Source: Janthinobacterium sp. Marseille
GTDB taxonomy: Bacteria; Pseudomonadota; Gammaproteobacteria; Burkholderiales; Burkholderiaceae_D
Direction of reading: 5' to 3'
Assembly: GCF_000013625.1 (NCBI RefSeq)
Contig: NC_009659.1
Span: 1-64,000, forward strand
Length of the DNA stretch: 64,000 bases
Part shown: positions 39,224-48,600 of the stretch, piece after piece
Position numbering within the stretch: the first letter of the stretch is position 1
Layout of the letters: every line of letters starts with the position of its first letter
The notes under the pieces: generated by a model
Seen by the model: only the letters and a program-made list of their open reading frames with translations
Database searches by the model: none
What the model was told of the DNA's origin: nothing
Program-made: the position numbers and the translations under genes

Positions 39224-39329
39224 TTCTTACTTCCATCCATGATGAGGTTGTACGAAAAACTATGACCGACAATGCTTCCTTGTGGAAACATCATAACTGT
39301 ATAACGGCTGATTTCTGCAGGAATCAAAT

Positions 39330-39369
39330 AATGGTGCGTTGCACGATGTTGTGCGACCGCACCGCCATT
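39330..39369. repeat. Nested inverted repeat upstream of pncB
   Basis: AATGGTGCG at 39330-39338 can pair with CGCACC...CCATT at 58-69 of the same hundred (39358-39369, one small bulge), enclosing an inner GCAC/GTGC stem. No T run follows, so a terminator role is unlikely. It lies in the 285-bp gap between the divergent chemoreceptor and pncB genes and could be an operator or a structured leader. The rest of the gap shows no gene. Confidence 0.45.
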
Positions 39370-39508
39370 GCAGCAGGTTGGTACGGCGGCTTTGCATTAA
39401 AAGCAGACGATTCAAACAGTTAGCGTGTAATGTTTCGGAACAGCGGGAGCTTCATTACTGCTTTCTTCGCCTTGCATATTTATTATTGGCATTATTCAGA
39501 AAACAATA

Positions 39509-40753
39509 ATGTCGGAAACAATAGCGGGCTTGTCCCGCCCAACTCTTGATATAAATCAAATGAATCCTATTGTCCGCAGTCTGTTGGAAAACGATTTGTA
39601 CAAGTTCACGATGTGGCAGGCATTGCTACATAGCCATCCTGGTGCACAGGCTGAATATGCCTTCGTCTGCCGCAATACTCCCGGCTACCCCTTAAGTGAA
39701 TTGAAAGCGGACGTCGAGCGCGAACTGGATCATCTTTGCACGCTATTCTTTGCCGAAGATGAGCTGGCTTACCTGCGCAGCCTGCGCTTCATGAAAAGCG
39801 ACTTTGTCGATTTCCTCACGGTTTTCCGTTTCCAGCGCAAATTCATTTCAGTCAGTACCGATGGCGACATCCTGAATATCCATGCGGCCGGTCCGCAAGT
39901 GCATGTGATGGGCTTTGAGATATTCGTTCTATATATAGTCAATGAATTGTATTTCCATCGTTTCGACCAGCAGGCAGCTTTGGCCGAAGGGCGTAAACGC
40001 CTGCAAGCAAAGATTGCGATGCTGAAGGAATTCGGCAGTGAAGCCGGACGGAAGAATCCGTTTGAATTTTTCGACTTCGGTGTGCGTCGTCGTTTTTCCG
40101 CCGCCTGGCAGGAAGAAGTGGTGGTGGCCTTGGCAAGGGAAGTACCGCAATACTTCAAGGGCAGTTCGAATGTATACCTGGCAAAGAAGTATGGGCTGAC
40201 GCCTATAGGCACCATGGCGCATGAATACTTGCAGGCTTATCAATCCTTCGGCGTGCGTCTGCGTGATTTCCAGAAAGCAGCGCTGGAAGACTGGGTGCAG
40301 GAATATCGTGGCGACCTTGGGATTGCATTAACCGATGTGGTTGGCATGGATGCCTTCCTGGCGGATTTCGATTTGTACTTTGCGAAACTGTTCGACGGCT
40401 TGCGCCATGATTCCGGTGATCCGGTCGAATGGGGTGAAAAGGCGCTCGCGCATTATGCGAAGCTGCGGGTGGATGCAACGACCAAACGACTGGTGTTTTC
40501 CGATGCGCTGGATTTGCCGACGGCTTTTGCGCTCTACCGTCACTTTGCCGATCGCGTGATGACGGGTTTCGGCATAGGAACGAATTTGTCGAACGATACC
40601 GGGATCGCGACTTTGAATATCGTGATGAAGCTGATGTCCTGCAACGGACAGCCTGTCGCCAAGCTGTCCGATTCTGCCGGCAAGACTTTATGCACCGATG
40701 AAACCTTCCTCGCCTACCTGCGTCAGGTGTTCCATCATCCGGCGCTTAACTGA
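39509..40753 (+). CDS. pncB: Nicotinate phosphoribosyltransferase
   Basis: PncB converts nicotinate and PRPP to nicotinate mononucleotide in NAD salvage. Family landmarks are [22 protein letters not shown], the active-site region [15 protein letters not shown] (catalytic-type His) and [17 protein letters not shown], with [10 protein letters not shown] near the C-terminus. From 39509 it is 414 residues; a second in-frame ATG at 39560 would give 397, closer to E. coli PncB, and may be the true start, since neither has a clear ribosome-binding site. It stands alone. Confidence 0.93.
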   Translation: MSETIAGLSRPTLDINQMNPIVRSLLENDLYKFTMWQALLHSHPGAQAEYAFVCRNTPGYPLSELKADVERELDHLCTLFFAEDELAYLRSLRFMKSDFVDFLTVFRFQRKFISVSTDGDILNIHAAGPQVHVMGFEIFVLYIVNELYFHRFDQQAALAEGRKRLQAKIAMLKEFGSEAGRKNPFEFFDFGVRRRFSAAWQEEVVVALAREVPQYFKGSSNVYLAKKYGLTPIGTMAHEYLQAYQSFGVRLRDFQKAALEDWVQEYRGDLGIALTDVVGMDAFLADFDLYFAKLFDGLRHDSGDPVEWGEKALAHYAKLRVDATTKRLVFSDALDLPTAFALYRHFADRVMTGFGIGTNLSNDTGIATLNIVMKLMSCNGQPVAKLSDSAGKTLCTDETFLAYLRQVFHHPALN

Positions 40754-41482
40754 TCAGAACTTGTAACCGACCGAAAGGAAGGTGACGAGTGGGTCCAGGG
40801 TTAGTGTAGTGGTGTTTCTCGAGATCACTGTATTGCCGATACGTCCGGTAATGTCGGCATCGGTTTTAAGTGGGATGTAGGCGACCGAAAACCCCAGTGA
40901 CCATTTCTCTGTGAAATTATATGTAAGGCCGACATTCGCAACTGGCGCCCATGAAGAACTGAGGTCAGCTGTTGCGGTACCTCCAGGCAGTCCGCCGGTA
41001 ACCTGGCGTTGCAAGGATGAGGACAACTCAACGCTTGTATACCAAACGCGAGTGACGCCCAGGCCTACAAACGGACGCAGTTTTGAATTCCGGTCACCAA
41101 AATACCATTTCGCAATGATCGCCGGGCTCCACTGCTTGGCTTCTCCAAGTTGTCCAAGCTGCGATAAGGTTCCTCCGCCGTACAGTTTGAATTTTGGGGG
41201 AAGCCCCAAATCGGCGGTGAGGGCAAAGTTATCGGTAAAGAAGTGTGTGAGGGCAAGGCCGAGAGTATCAGCATTGCTGATGGTGGCACTGCTACCGGCT
41301 AGCGGGCCGACGGGAGCCGGCATATGACGATAGAGTGGCTCACTTGATTCGTTCGGGCGTAGATGGAACCAACCTATATTAACAATATTGTCGCCGGCAC
41401 TTTGTGCTGCTGCAGGTAAAGAAATTGCCGCAAGTACAGAGACGGCGGCAAGTTTGGATAGCACACTAAAAGGTTTTGTCAT
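40754..41482 (-). CDS. OmpW-family outer-membrane protein
   Basis: OmpW forms an eight-stranded barrel that lets small hydrophobic molecules into the outer membrane. A signal peptide (to AAAQSAGDN) is followed by the family pattern NIVNIGWFHLRPNESSEP, alternating strands and a C-terminal VTFLSVGYKF ending in Phe. I chose the ATG at 41482, which opens the signal peptide and has GAGGGGA 7 nt upstream; a longer frame to 41566 lacks that. 242 residues is near the usual size. Its stop is adjacent to the convergent pncB stop. Confidence 0.88.
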   Translation of the reverse strand: MTKPFSVLSKLAAVSVLAAISLPAAAQSAGDNIVNIGWFHLRPNESSEPLYRHMPAPVGPLAGSSATISNADTLGLALTHFFTDNFALTADLGLPPKFKLYGGGTLSQLGQLGEAKQWSPAIIAKWYFGDRNSKLRPFVGLGVTRVWYTSVELSSSLQRQVTGGLPGGTATADLSSSWAPVANVGLTYNFTEKWSLGFSVAYIPLKTDADITGRIGNTVISRNTTTLTLDPLVTFLSVGYKF

Positions 41483-41612
41483 TATTTGTCCCCTCGTATT
41501 GTTATGCTTCGGCAGTTTTTTGGAATGCGCCTTTACATTACCCCCTTCGAAAAACTTGTACAACATCTGGATAGTCGATTAAACGATTTCGCAACAGTCG
41601 ACATTTGAAAAT

Positions 41613-42554
41613 TTATGCATCGACAGCAATGCAGTTGCGACCTTTTTGTTTCGCCAGATAAAGCCTGCGATCCGCTTCTTCTATGAACTTGAGCGCTTCA
41701 TCGCCATATGAGGGGATGACGGTATGGACGCCCAGGCTGATCGTCAGCAATTGGCTGACTGCCGACTTTTCATGCGGGATCTGTTCCTTGAAAATCAGCA
41801 TGCGGCAACGTTCGGCCACTGTCAGCGCTGATTTTTCATTGGTTTCCGGCAGGATGAGGATGAATTCCTCACCACCAAAACGGCCGAAGAAATCGCGCTG
41901 CCGGATCGCTGCGTTGTTGAGCGTCTTGGCAACCTGCTTCAGGCAATGGTCACCCTGGATGTGACCATAGTGATCGTTATATTGCTTGAAGTAATCGATG
42001 TCGAGCAGGATGATGGAGAGTGGCCGTTTGCTATTCATCGCATTGGCCCATTCGAGTTCCAGCACGGAATCGAACATGCGCCGGTTCGCCACACCGGTCA
42101 GGCCATCCTTGAAGGACAGCGTTTCCAGTTCCTTTTGCAGGTCTATCAGTTTGGCTTCGGTTTTCTTGCGTTCATTGATATCGAACATGAAACCGATCAA
42201 TGAATCGACCGAGCCATCCGGTTTGCGCGCCACGTGTACCACGTCACGGATCCACACGTACTCACCGTTCTGCGCCAGCGCCCGATAGTCGGCTTCATGG
42301 TCGGCACCGGCCTGTGATTGCGCGACACAGAAATTGACGATGGCGTCGCGTTCATCCGGATGTATCCGCGATGCCCAGTCATTCACCGACACCCAGCTAT
42401 CCTGTGGCCAGCCGAGCACGCCTTCGATCTGCGGCCCGATATAGGTGAACTGCATGGTGGCCCAGTCTATCTTCCACGGTATGGCTTTGGTTGATTCCAG
42501 CAAGGTTTTATAGACGGCGCTGTCAGGCTCCATCTTTGGTGCAATATCAGTCAT
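41613..42554 (-). CDS. PAS-GGDEF diguanylate cyclase
   Basis: A soluble c-di-GMP synthase of 313 residues. The N-terminal PAS domain (about 15-135) contains WPQDSWVSVNDWASRIHPDERDAI and a PAC-like VWIRDVVHVARKPDGS segment. The GGDEF domain (about 145-313) has the active-site motif RFGGEEF with an upstream RQRD I-site, so it should be catalytically active and product-inhibited. No membrane helices are present. The PAS ligand is unknown. It is monocistronic. Confidence 0.92.
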   Translation of the reverse strand: MTDIAPKMEPDSAVYKTLLESTKAIPWKIDWATMQFTYIGPQIEGVLGWPQDSWVSVNDWASRIHPDERDAIVNFCVAQSQAGADHEADYRALAQNGEYVWIRDVVHVARKPDGSVDSLIGFMFDINERKKTEAKLIDLQKELETLSFKDGLTGVANRRMFDSVLELEWANAMNSKRPLSIILLDIDYFKQYNDHYGHIQGDHCLKQVAKTLNNAAIRQRDFFGRFGGEEFILILPETNEKSALTVAERCRMLIFKEQIPHEKSAVSQLLTISLGVHTVIPSYGDEALKFIEEADRRLYLAKQKGRNCIAVDA

Positions 42555-42747
42555 CTTATCCGGCTTCGATTAGTTAGCCTGATGGTCGGCGTGCAGCGTG
42601 TTACCGACTCCTTCGGCTTTTATATTTTGTAGACAGGTGTTTCTGCGAATAACTCTATCATGCGATAAGCCAATAAATATCATGTGTTGCGTGCTTTTCC
42701 CATGGAAAAATGGATAAGCTGTCGGTATTCAAGTAGTTGGAAGAAAT

Positions 42748-43113
42748 ATGACAAAGAACGATGCCATCAAGCGGATCAATGAAGAGCTGCGGGCAAACCT
42801 GTTGAATGATAAAAATACCCTGTGGGCGACTGTCGTGCCTTACGCCGGTGATGAGGGCTGGTGGTTGAAGATCCCGCTGTCCGGTTTCCGGCAGGAGCAG
42901 CACTTCCTGATTTGCAGTGAAAAAGCCAGGAACTTCCGCCATATCCGGATCAAGGCCAATACCATCCTGAGCCCGGCAACGCGCTTTCGTTGCAAGGATC
43001 AGATGGCGGATGTGTTTATCTCGGCGAAGAATGCAAAACGCCTGGTCGATTCGCTGCCGGGTGGCAGCAAGTTCAGTTTCGACAAGTATGTATTCGGTGA
43101 ATACAACTTCTGA
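42748..43113 (+). CDS. Hypothetical protein, 121 residues
   Basis: No family recognised. The ATG is preceded by GGAAG at 8-9 nt. The protein is soluble and basic, opening with a helix (MTKNDAIKRINEELRANLLND) followed by strands (WWLKIPLSGFRQEQHFLICSEK) and a C-terminal PGGSKFSFDKYVFGEYNF. It is single, divergent from the PAS-GGDEF gene and convergent with the M20 peptidase gene. Confidence 0.65.
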   Translation: MTKNDAIKRINEELRANLLNDKNTLWATVVPYAGDEGWWLKIPLSGFRQEQHFLICSEKARNFRHIRIKANTILSPATRFRCKDQMADVFISAKNAKRLVDSLPGGSKFSFDKYVFGEYNF

Positions 43114-43132
43114 GCGTAGTCCTGCGGGACAT

Positions 43133-44365
43133 TTATGCCAACAGTTCCAGCAGGCTCCACGCAATTGCTTTGCTTGCAACTGTTAGCGTAAACAACGGGA
43201 CCTTTTCATCGGCGCGATGGCCGTTGGCTTCTAATAATGTGCGTGGTCCGGCGCCATACATCACGGTGGCAACCCCGGCTTCGGCATACAGGCGGGCATC
43301 GGAATACAGCGGCACGCCGATAGGCGTCACGGCTTCACCCAATGCGGCAGACGCTTCGGTACAGACGATATCGCGCAAACGTGCTGCATCGCCGACGGGT
43401 TTGAATGGACTGGCCAACAGGATGCGCTTTACTTCACTGCGTATGCCCGGCATGCCTCGCAGGGTATTTTCAATGACGGCGCGCAACTCCGCTTCCACTT
43501 CTTCCGGGATTTCTTCCGGGATGATGCGCCTGTCCAGGCGCAAGGTCACCTCATCCGGTACTACATTGGTATTGATGCCGCCATTGATCATGCCGACTAC
43601 CAATGATGGCGAAGTGATACCGCTGATAGCCGATGTGCGTTGCTGCAGGCTGTTGCGATAGTCGTAGAGCGCGCTTAATAACTTGGTGGCGGCTTCCAGC
43701 GCATCGTGTCCGGTATCGGGACGTGCGGCATGGGCCGAAGTCCCGTGCACCTTGATTTCCAGGTGTAAACAGCCATTGTGTGCGGTGGTGACGTTGTAGG
43801 AGAAGCCGGCGCAGATTGCGTAATCCGGTTTGCTCAAGCCTTGTTGCAAGAGCCAGCCGGGACCGGCCAGGCCGCCGGTTTCTTCATCGTAGGTCAAATG
43901 CAATTCGACCTGGCCGCGCAAGGGAATCGACAATTCCTTCAGTGCGCGCAAGGCAAACGCATAAGTGGCGAAATCGGATTTGGACACAGCGGCACCGCGC
44001 CCTATCATCCAGCCATCCCGCACTGTCGCGGAGTAAGGATCGACGCTCCAGCCGGCACCCGGTGGTACCACATCGCCGTGCGCATTCAGTGCCACGGTCG
44101 GACCGTCACCGAATTTCTCGCGCACGATCAGGTTGATGGCACTTTCCAGCCCTGTGCTGCGGGCAAATTCATTCGGGACTGCATGTTGTTCGACTGTGAA
44201 TTGCATTTCTTCCAGCAAGGCTGCCATCATCAGCGCATGTGGTGCGCAATTGCCGGGAGGATTGTCGGATGGGCATTGCACGACTTTGGCAAGAAAGGCG
44301 ACCTGCTCGGCTGCATGCTGGTCTATCCATGCGGCGATTTTTTGTTTGAGTAAGGTTTTGTCCAT
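43133..44365 (-). CDS. M20-family metallopeptidase / ArgE-DapE-type deacylase
   Basis: A di-zinc amidohydrolase that removes an acyl group from an amino acid. Metal-site motifs are present: LNAHGDVVPPG (His/Asp), YDEETGG (the Glu-Glu pair), and a His-containing C-terminal motif. A dimerisation domain lies at about 185-295 (HGTSAHAARPDTGHDALEA). 410 residues is usual. It is the last gene of the minus-strand operon, 34 bp after the carbamoylase gene, so it likely deacylates a product or parallel substrate imported by the linked ABC transporter. Confidence 0.87.
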   Translation of the reverse strand: MDKTLLKQKIAAWIDQHAAEQVAFLAKVVQCPSDNPPGNCAPHALMMAALLEEMQFTVEQHAVPNEFARSTGLESAINLIVREKFGDGPTVALNAHGDVVPPGAGWSVDPYSATVRDGWMIGRGAAVSKSDFATYAFALRALKELSIPLRGQVELHLTYDEETGGLAGPGWLLQQGLSKPDYAICAGFSYNVTTAHNGCLHLEIKVHGTSAHAARPDTGHDALEAATKLLSALYDYRNSLQQRTSAISGITSPSLVVGMINGGINTNVVPDEVTLRLDRRIIPEEIPEEVEAELRAVIENTLRGMPGIRSEVKRILLASPFKPVGDAARLRDIVCTEASAALGEAVTPIGVPLYSDARLYAEAGVATVMYGAGPRTLLEANGHRADEKVPLFTLTVASKAIAWSLLELLA

Positions 44366-44399
44366 GGGATAGTTTCAGTTCAATAATGGGGCCGCAAGT

Positions 44400-45674
44400 T
44401 CAAGCCGCTTTCCTGTCTGCAGACAGCGTATCAAAATGTTCGACAAAATCCATAAAAACATCGGACGCCAATGCGGCGTCTTCCATCGTCATGGTTTCCG
44501 TCGGGTGATGGCTGATGCCACCATTGCCGCAACGTACGAATAGCATGGCAATCGGCGCAACAGCGGCAATTGCCATTGCATCATGGCCGGCGCCGGATGG
44601 CAGGCTGCGGCTGGCGCAGCCGTGGCGCGCCAGCGAGGCTTGCCAACCTTCTTGCAGCCAGCCGGCACAGATGGCACTCGGTGTTTCATAAGTCTTGGTC
44701 AGTGTGCTGCGTACCTTGCGACGTGCACAGATATGTTCAAGTTCCATCGTAATATCGACCATGGCTGACAGGCGTTCTGCATCGTCGCCGGCGCGGACAT
44801 CGAGCGACAGGATGGCGCGCCCCGGGATTACATTGGTTGCACCATTCGGCACGGTCCACTGGCCGATGGTGCCGACCAGGTCCGGCCTGCTGCGGCAACG
44901 TCGTTCGACGAACAAGGCAAACTCGGCCGCTGCCATCGCCGCATCCTGGCGCATGTGCATAGGTACGGTGCCGGCATGACCGGCCAGGCCTTCCAGTTCC
45001 AGCATATATCGCGTGGCACCGGCAATCGCCGTTACCACACCCAGTGGCAAATCTTCATTGAGCAGGACCGGGCCTTGCTCGATGTGGACTTCGATAAATG
45101 CCGCGATGCTGTCACGTGCCGCTGCTGCCGACGCTATCTGCGCAGGATTGAGGTCGGCAGCCTTCATTGCATCGCGCATGGTGATGCCCTGGTTGTCGGT
45201 ATGGCTCAGTACGCGTTGTTCGAAGGTGCCGGCAATCGCACGGCTGCCCAGCATCGGAGCCTTGAAGCGCACGCCTTCTTCTTCACTGAAGGCGATTACT
45301 TCAAGCGGGAATGGAAAGCGTCGTCCCTGCCGGTGCCATTTTGCTATGCAACTGATGGGAAGCAGAATTCCCAGCAAGCCGTCATAGATACCGCCATTAC
45401 GTACGGTATCGAAATGCGAACCTGTCATCAATACGGGTTTGCTGGCGTCTATGCCCTCATAACGACCGATGACATTACCGACGGCGTCGCGTCGCACCGT
45501 CATGCCGGCATCCCGCATCCATGCCGCGATCTGTCCGGCCGCACCGCGATGGGCCGGCGTCAGGTAGGTGCGCGTCATCATGCCTTCCTGCTCGGTGTGC
45601 TGCGCCAGTATATGCAGGCGTTCGATGATTTCATGGCCGAGGTCGGGCTGGCCGGCTTTGCTGCTAAGACTCAT
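44400..45674 (-). CDS. N-carbamoyl-L-amino-acid hydrolase / allantoate amidohydrolase family
   Basis: A zinc-dependent amidohydrolase of the HyuC/AllC type, which splits N-carbamoyl groups to release amino acid, CO2 and ammonia. Motifs: GSHFDTVRNGGIYDG (metal His/Asp), AFSEEEGVRFKAPMLGSRAIAG (Glu pair), EVHIEQGPVLLNEDLPLGVV and the C-terminal SGAGHDAM. 424 residues is typical. Neighbours are an ABC importer and an M20 deacylase under a GntR regulator, suggesting use of N-carbamoyl or ureido compounds. The exact substrate is unresolved. Confidence 0.87.
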   Translation of the reverse strand: MSLSSKAGQPDLGHEIIERLHILAQHTEQEGMMTRTYLTPAHRGAAGQIAAWMRDAGMTVRRDAVGNVIGRYEGIDASKPVLMTGSHFDTVRNGGIYDGLLGILLPISCIAKWHRQGRRFPFPLEVIAFSEEEGVRFKAPMLGSRAIAGTFEQRVLSHTDNQGITMRDAMKAADLNPAQIASAAAARDSIAAFIEVHIEQGPVLLNEDLPLGVVTAIAGATRYMLELEGLAGHAGTVPMHMRQDAAMAAAEFALFVERRCRSRPDLVGTIGQWTVPNGATNVIPGRAILSLDVRAGDDAERLSAMVDITMELEHICARRKVRSTLTKTYETPSAICAGWLQEGWQASLARHGCASRSLPSGAGHDAMAIAAVAPIAMLFVRCGNGGISHHPTETMTMEDAALASDVFMDFVEHFDTLSADRKAA

Positions 45675-45699
45675 ATTCTTTGTATCGTTTCAGTTCTGA

Positions 45700-46431
45700 T
45701 CAGGCTGTAGCCAGGCCCAGGAACTGTTTCAGTTCCGGCGTCGCAGGGTTGGCAAAAATATCTTCCGGCGCGCCGATTTCATGTACTTTGCCTTGATGCA
45801 TGAAAACCACGCGGTCACATACTTCGCGTGCGAAACGCATTTCATGCGTCACCATGATCAATGTCATGCCTTCATGCGCGAGGCCACGTACTACGTTCAG
45901 TACTTCATTGACCAGTTCCGGATCGAGTGCGGAAGTGACTTCATCGCACAATAGCGCTTGCGGTTCCATGCTGAGTGCACGGGCGATCGCGACACGCTGT
46001 TGCTGGCCACCGGAAAGCTGGTCCGGGAAGCTGTCGAACTTTTCACTCAGGCCGACCTTTTCCAGGTTCTTCATGGCCAGCGCGCGCGCATCCTTTTCCG
46101 AGACGCCCTTGACGATCATCGGTGAAATCATGATGTTGCGACCGACGCTCAGATGCGGAAACAGATTGAATTGCTGGAAAATCATGCCGACTTTCAGGCG
46201 CAGGTTGCGCAGTTCGAGTTCACTTTTCCCGAGATGCGAACCGGCCACGCTGATCGATCCTTCATCTATGCTTTCGAGACCGTTAATGCAGCGCAGGAGT
46301 GTGCTCTTGCCGGAACCGCTTTTGCCGATGATGGCAATCACTTCGCCGGGCTCGACATCCATCCGGATGCCCTTGAGTACCTGGTTGCTGCCGTAACTTT
46401 TCTTGACGTTATCAATGGCTATGAGCGGCAT
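45700..46431 (-). CDS. Amino-acid-type ABC transporter ATP-binding protein (GlnQ-like)
   Basis: The ATPase of a polar-amino-acid importer. Walker [11 protein letters not shown]-loop [11 protein letters not shown], signature LSGGQQQR, Walker [14 protein letters not shown] and H-loop MVTHE are all present. The ATG at 46431 has GGAAAGGAA a few bases upstream and overlaps the permease 3' end by 20 bp; a longer frame to 46509 has no support. 243 residues is the standard length. Confidence 0.95.
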   Translation of the reverse strand: MPLIAIDNVKKSYGSNQVLKGIRMDVEPGEVIAIIGKSGSGKSTLLRCINGLESIDEGSISVAGSHLGKSELELRNLRLKVGMIFQQFNLFPHLSVGRNIMISPMIVKGVSEKDARALAMKNLEKVGLSEKFDSFPDQLSGGQQQRVAIARALSMEPQALLCDEVTSALDPELVNEVLNVVRGLAHEGMTLIMVTHEMRFAREVCDRVVFMHQGKVHEIGAPEDIFANPATPELKQFLGLATA

Positions 46432-47068
46432 GGAATTTCCTTTCCAGGAATTGGCTGTACCTGGATAAAGGCCAGCAGAGGATGAAATAAAAGAGACCGG
46501 CTGCCGCATACACGGTGAACGGCATGAAAGTGGCGTTGGTGATGACGGTTGCCGCTTTCGACAATTCGACGAAGCCGATGATGGATGTCACGGCGGTACC
46601 TTTGATGATTTGCACGCTGAAGCCGATGGTCGGTGGCAAAGCAATGCGCAATGCCTGCGGCAGGATCACATAACGCATCTGTTGCACATAGTTCATCGCC
46701 AGTACAGAAGAGGCTTCCCACTGTCCGCGCGGAATTGCTTCGACGCAGCCGCGCCAGATTTCTGCGAGGAAGGACGCACTCCACAAGGTCAGCGTTAATC
46801 CTGCCGCCAGCCATGCCGGTACTTCGATGCCGAACAAGGCGATACCGAAAAAGACCAGGAATAATTGCATCAGCAAAGGCGTGCCCTGGAATATTTCGAT
46901 ATAGATGCGCGCCACATTGCGCAGCGCGCCTGATTTCGATGTGCGGAAAAACAGGATCAAGAGGCCCAGCATGCCGCCCAGCAAGAAGGTGACAAGTGAC
47001 AACACAACAGTCCAGCGCCCGGCCAGCAGCAGGTTGCGCAGGATGTCCCACAGTGAAAAGGAAATCAT
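46412..47068 (-). CDS. Amino-acid ABC transporter permease (HisMQ type)
   Basis: An inner-membrane permease with about five membrane helices and the typical EAA-like loop region (SASFLAEIWRGCVEAIPRGQWEASSVLAMN). 218 residues. Its start overlaps the previous permease stop (ATGA) and its end overlaps the ATPase gene. It pairs with the other permease as a heterodimer. Confidence 0.92.
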   Translation of the reverse strand: MISFSLWDILRNLLLAGRWTVVLSLVTFLLGGMLGLLILFFRTSKSGALRNVARIYIEIFQGTPLLMQLFLVFFGIALFGIEVPAWLAAGLTLTLWSASFLAEIWRGCVEAIPRGQWEASSVLAMNYVQQMRYVILPQALRIALPPTIGFSVQIIKGTAVTSIIGFVELSKAATVITNATFMPFTVYAAAGLFYFILCWPLSRYSQFLERKFHAAHSH

Positions 47069-47736
47069 GTGCTGCTCCTTGCGAAAATGAAGCGGGTGCC
47101 GATCAGGCGCAATATTTGTCGCAGCAGGATCGCCAGCAACAGATAGATTGCAGTCGCTATCAGGTAGGCTTCGAATGCACGGAAGTTGCGGCCCTGGATA
47201 AAGTTGGCGGCGAAGGACAACTCTTCAACGGCAATTTGCGAACATACTGCGGAACCCAGCATGACGATGACGATTTGACTGGACAGGGCCGGCCAGATTT
47301 TTTGCAGGGCCGGGCGCAGGATGATATGACGGAAAATTTGCACTCGTGTCATCGACAGGCTGAGCGCCGCTTCAATCTGGCCGCGTGCGACCGCGACCAC
47401 ACCGGCGCGGATGATTTCCGTGCTGTACGCGCCGAGGTTAATGACCATGGCCAGGATGGCGGCCTGCATTTCCGTGATCTGCACACCTATGCTGGGCAAG
47501 CCAAAGAATATGAAGAACAGTTGTATCAGGAAGGGTGTGTTGCGGATCAGCTCCACATAAGCACTCACTACCGGTCGCAACCAGCGTGGCTCTTGCGTGC
47601 GGGCCCAGGCACCGAAGATGCCGACCGCCACGCCCAGCACGCCGCCGACCGCGATCAGTTCGACCGTCGTCAGCACACCCTTGACGAGTACGCCGCTGTA
47701 ATCGAAGGTAGACAGAAATTCAAATTGATAAGCCAC
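47065..47736 (-). CDS. Amino-acid ABC transporter permease (HisMQ type)
   Basis: The partner permease, 223 residues, with membrane helices and the loop GAYSTEIIRAGVVAVARGQIEAALSLSM. The gene lies 84 bp after the substrate-binding protein gene and overlaps the second permease gene. The separation from the binding-protein gene may leave room for an mRNA hairpin that gives more binding protein, though I see no strong one. Confidence 0.92.
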   Translation of the reverse strand: MAYQFEFLSTFDYSGVLVKGVLTTVELIAVGGVLGVAVGIFGAWARTQEPRWLRPVVSAYVELIRNTPFLIQLFFIFFGLPSIGVQITEMQAAILAMVINLGAYSTEIIRAGVVAVARGQIEAALSLSMTRVQIFRHIILRPALQKIWPALSSQIVIVMLGSAVCSQIAVEELSFAANFIQGRNFRAFEAYLIATAIYLLLAILLRQILRLIGTRFIFARSST

Positions 47737-47820
47737 GATAGCTCCACTTCCTGCACGATATGTGCGTTCCGGATGGTGTTGCAGCAGGCATCCGCAATGT
47801 GTGTTGCGGATGCCCCTGCT

Positions 47821-48600
47821 TTACAGGCTGGCCGGCAAAGGCAGGCCCAACCATTTTTCGGTCAGCGTATTGAGTGAGCCGTCTTTCTTCGCTTGCGCAA
47901 TGATGGCGTTCACTTTTTCCAATAGTTTCTCTTCACCCTTGTTCAAGCCGATCGAGCATGGCGAGTTCTTGATCAGGAATTTTGTTTCCGGTTTCTTCGG
48001 TGGATTTTTTGCAATGATGGCAGCCGCGATGACATTACCGGTGGCGACCAATTGCACCTGGTTCGACAGGAAGGAACTGATCGTGCCGTTATTGTCTTCA
48101 TAGCGTTTGATGGTGGCGCTTTCCGGTGCGATCTTCGACAGCTCCAGGTCTTCAACCGAACCACGGGTGACGCCTATCGTTTTGCCGGCGAGGTCGGCCG
48201 GTGCAGCAACCTTTTGATCGGCCGGGCCGAATACGCCATTGAAGAACGGTGCGTAAGCAGCGCTGAAGTCGATGACTTTTTCACGCTCGGGATTTTTCCC
48301 CATGCTGGAAATTACCAGGTCGACTTTCTTGGTTTGCAGGTAAGGGATGCGGTTGGCGCTGGTAACCGGGATCAGTTCAACCTTGACGCCGAGTTTCTTG
48401 GCGATCAGGGTGGCGACGTCGATGTCCAGGCCTTGCGGCGTCATATCGGTGGTGACGGAACCGAAAGGCGGGAAGTCTTGCGGTACGGCGACGCGCAATA
48501 CGCCTTTCTTTTGAATATCGTCGAGTGCATCGGCACGTGCGACATTTGTTAACAACAGGGCGCCGGCCATCAGGCCGATCAGGATTGTGGAGAGCTTCAT
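47821..48600 (-). CDS. Periplasmic substrate-binding protein of the ABC importer
   Basis: A family-3 solute-binding protein of 259 residues. The signal peptide (to VARA) is followed by the canonical KKGVLRVAVPQDFPPFGSV opening, a TVDVA-like LDIDVATLIAKKLGV element and AGKTIGVTRGSVEDL. These bind polar amino acids or related compounds; the operon suggests N-carbamoyl/N-acyl amino acids. Its ATG overlaps the gntR stop. Confidence 0.93.
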   Translation of the reverse strand: MKLSTILIGLMAGALLLTNVARADALDDIQKKGVLRVAVPQDFPPFGSVTTDMTPQGLDIDVATLIAKKLGVKVELIPVTSANRIPYLQTKKVDLVISSMGKNPEREKVIDFSAAYAPFFNGVFGPADQKVAAPADLAGKTIGVTRGSVEDLELSKIAPESATIKRYEDNNGTISSFLSNQVQLVATGNVIAAAIIAKNPPKKPETKFLIKNSPCSIGLNKGEEKLLEKVNAIIAQAKKDGSLNTLTEKWLGLPLPASL

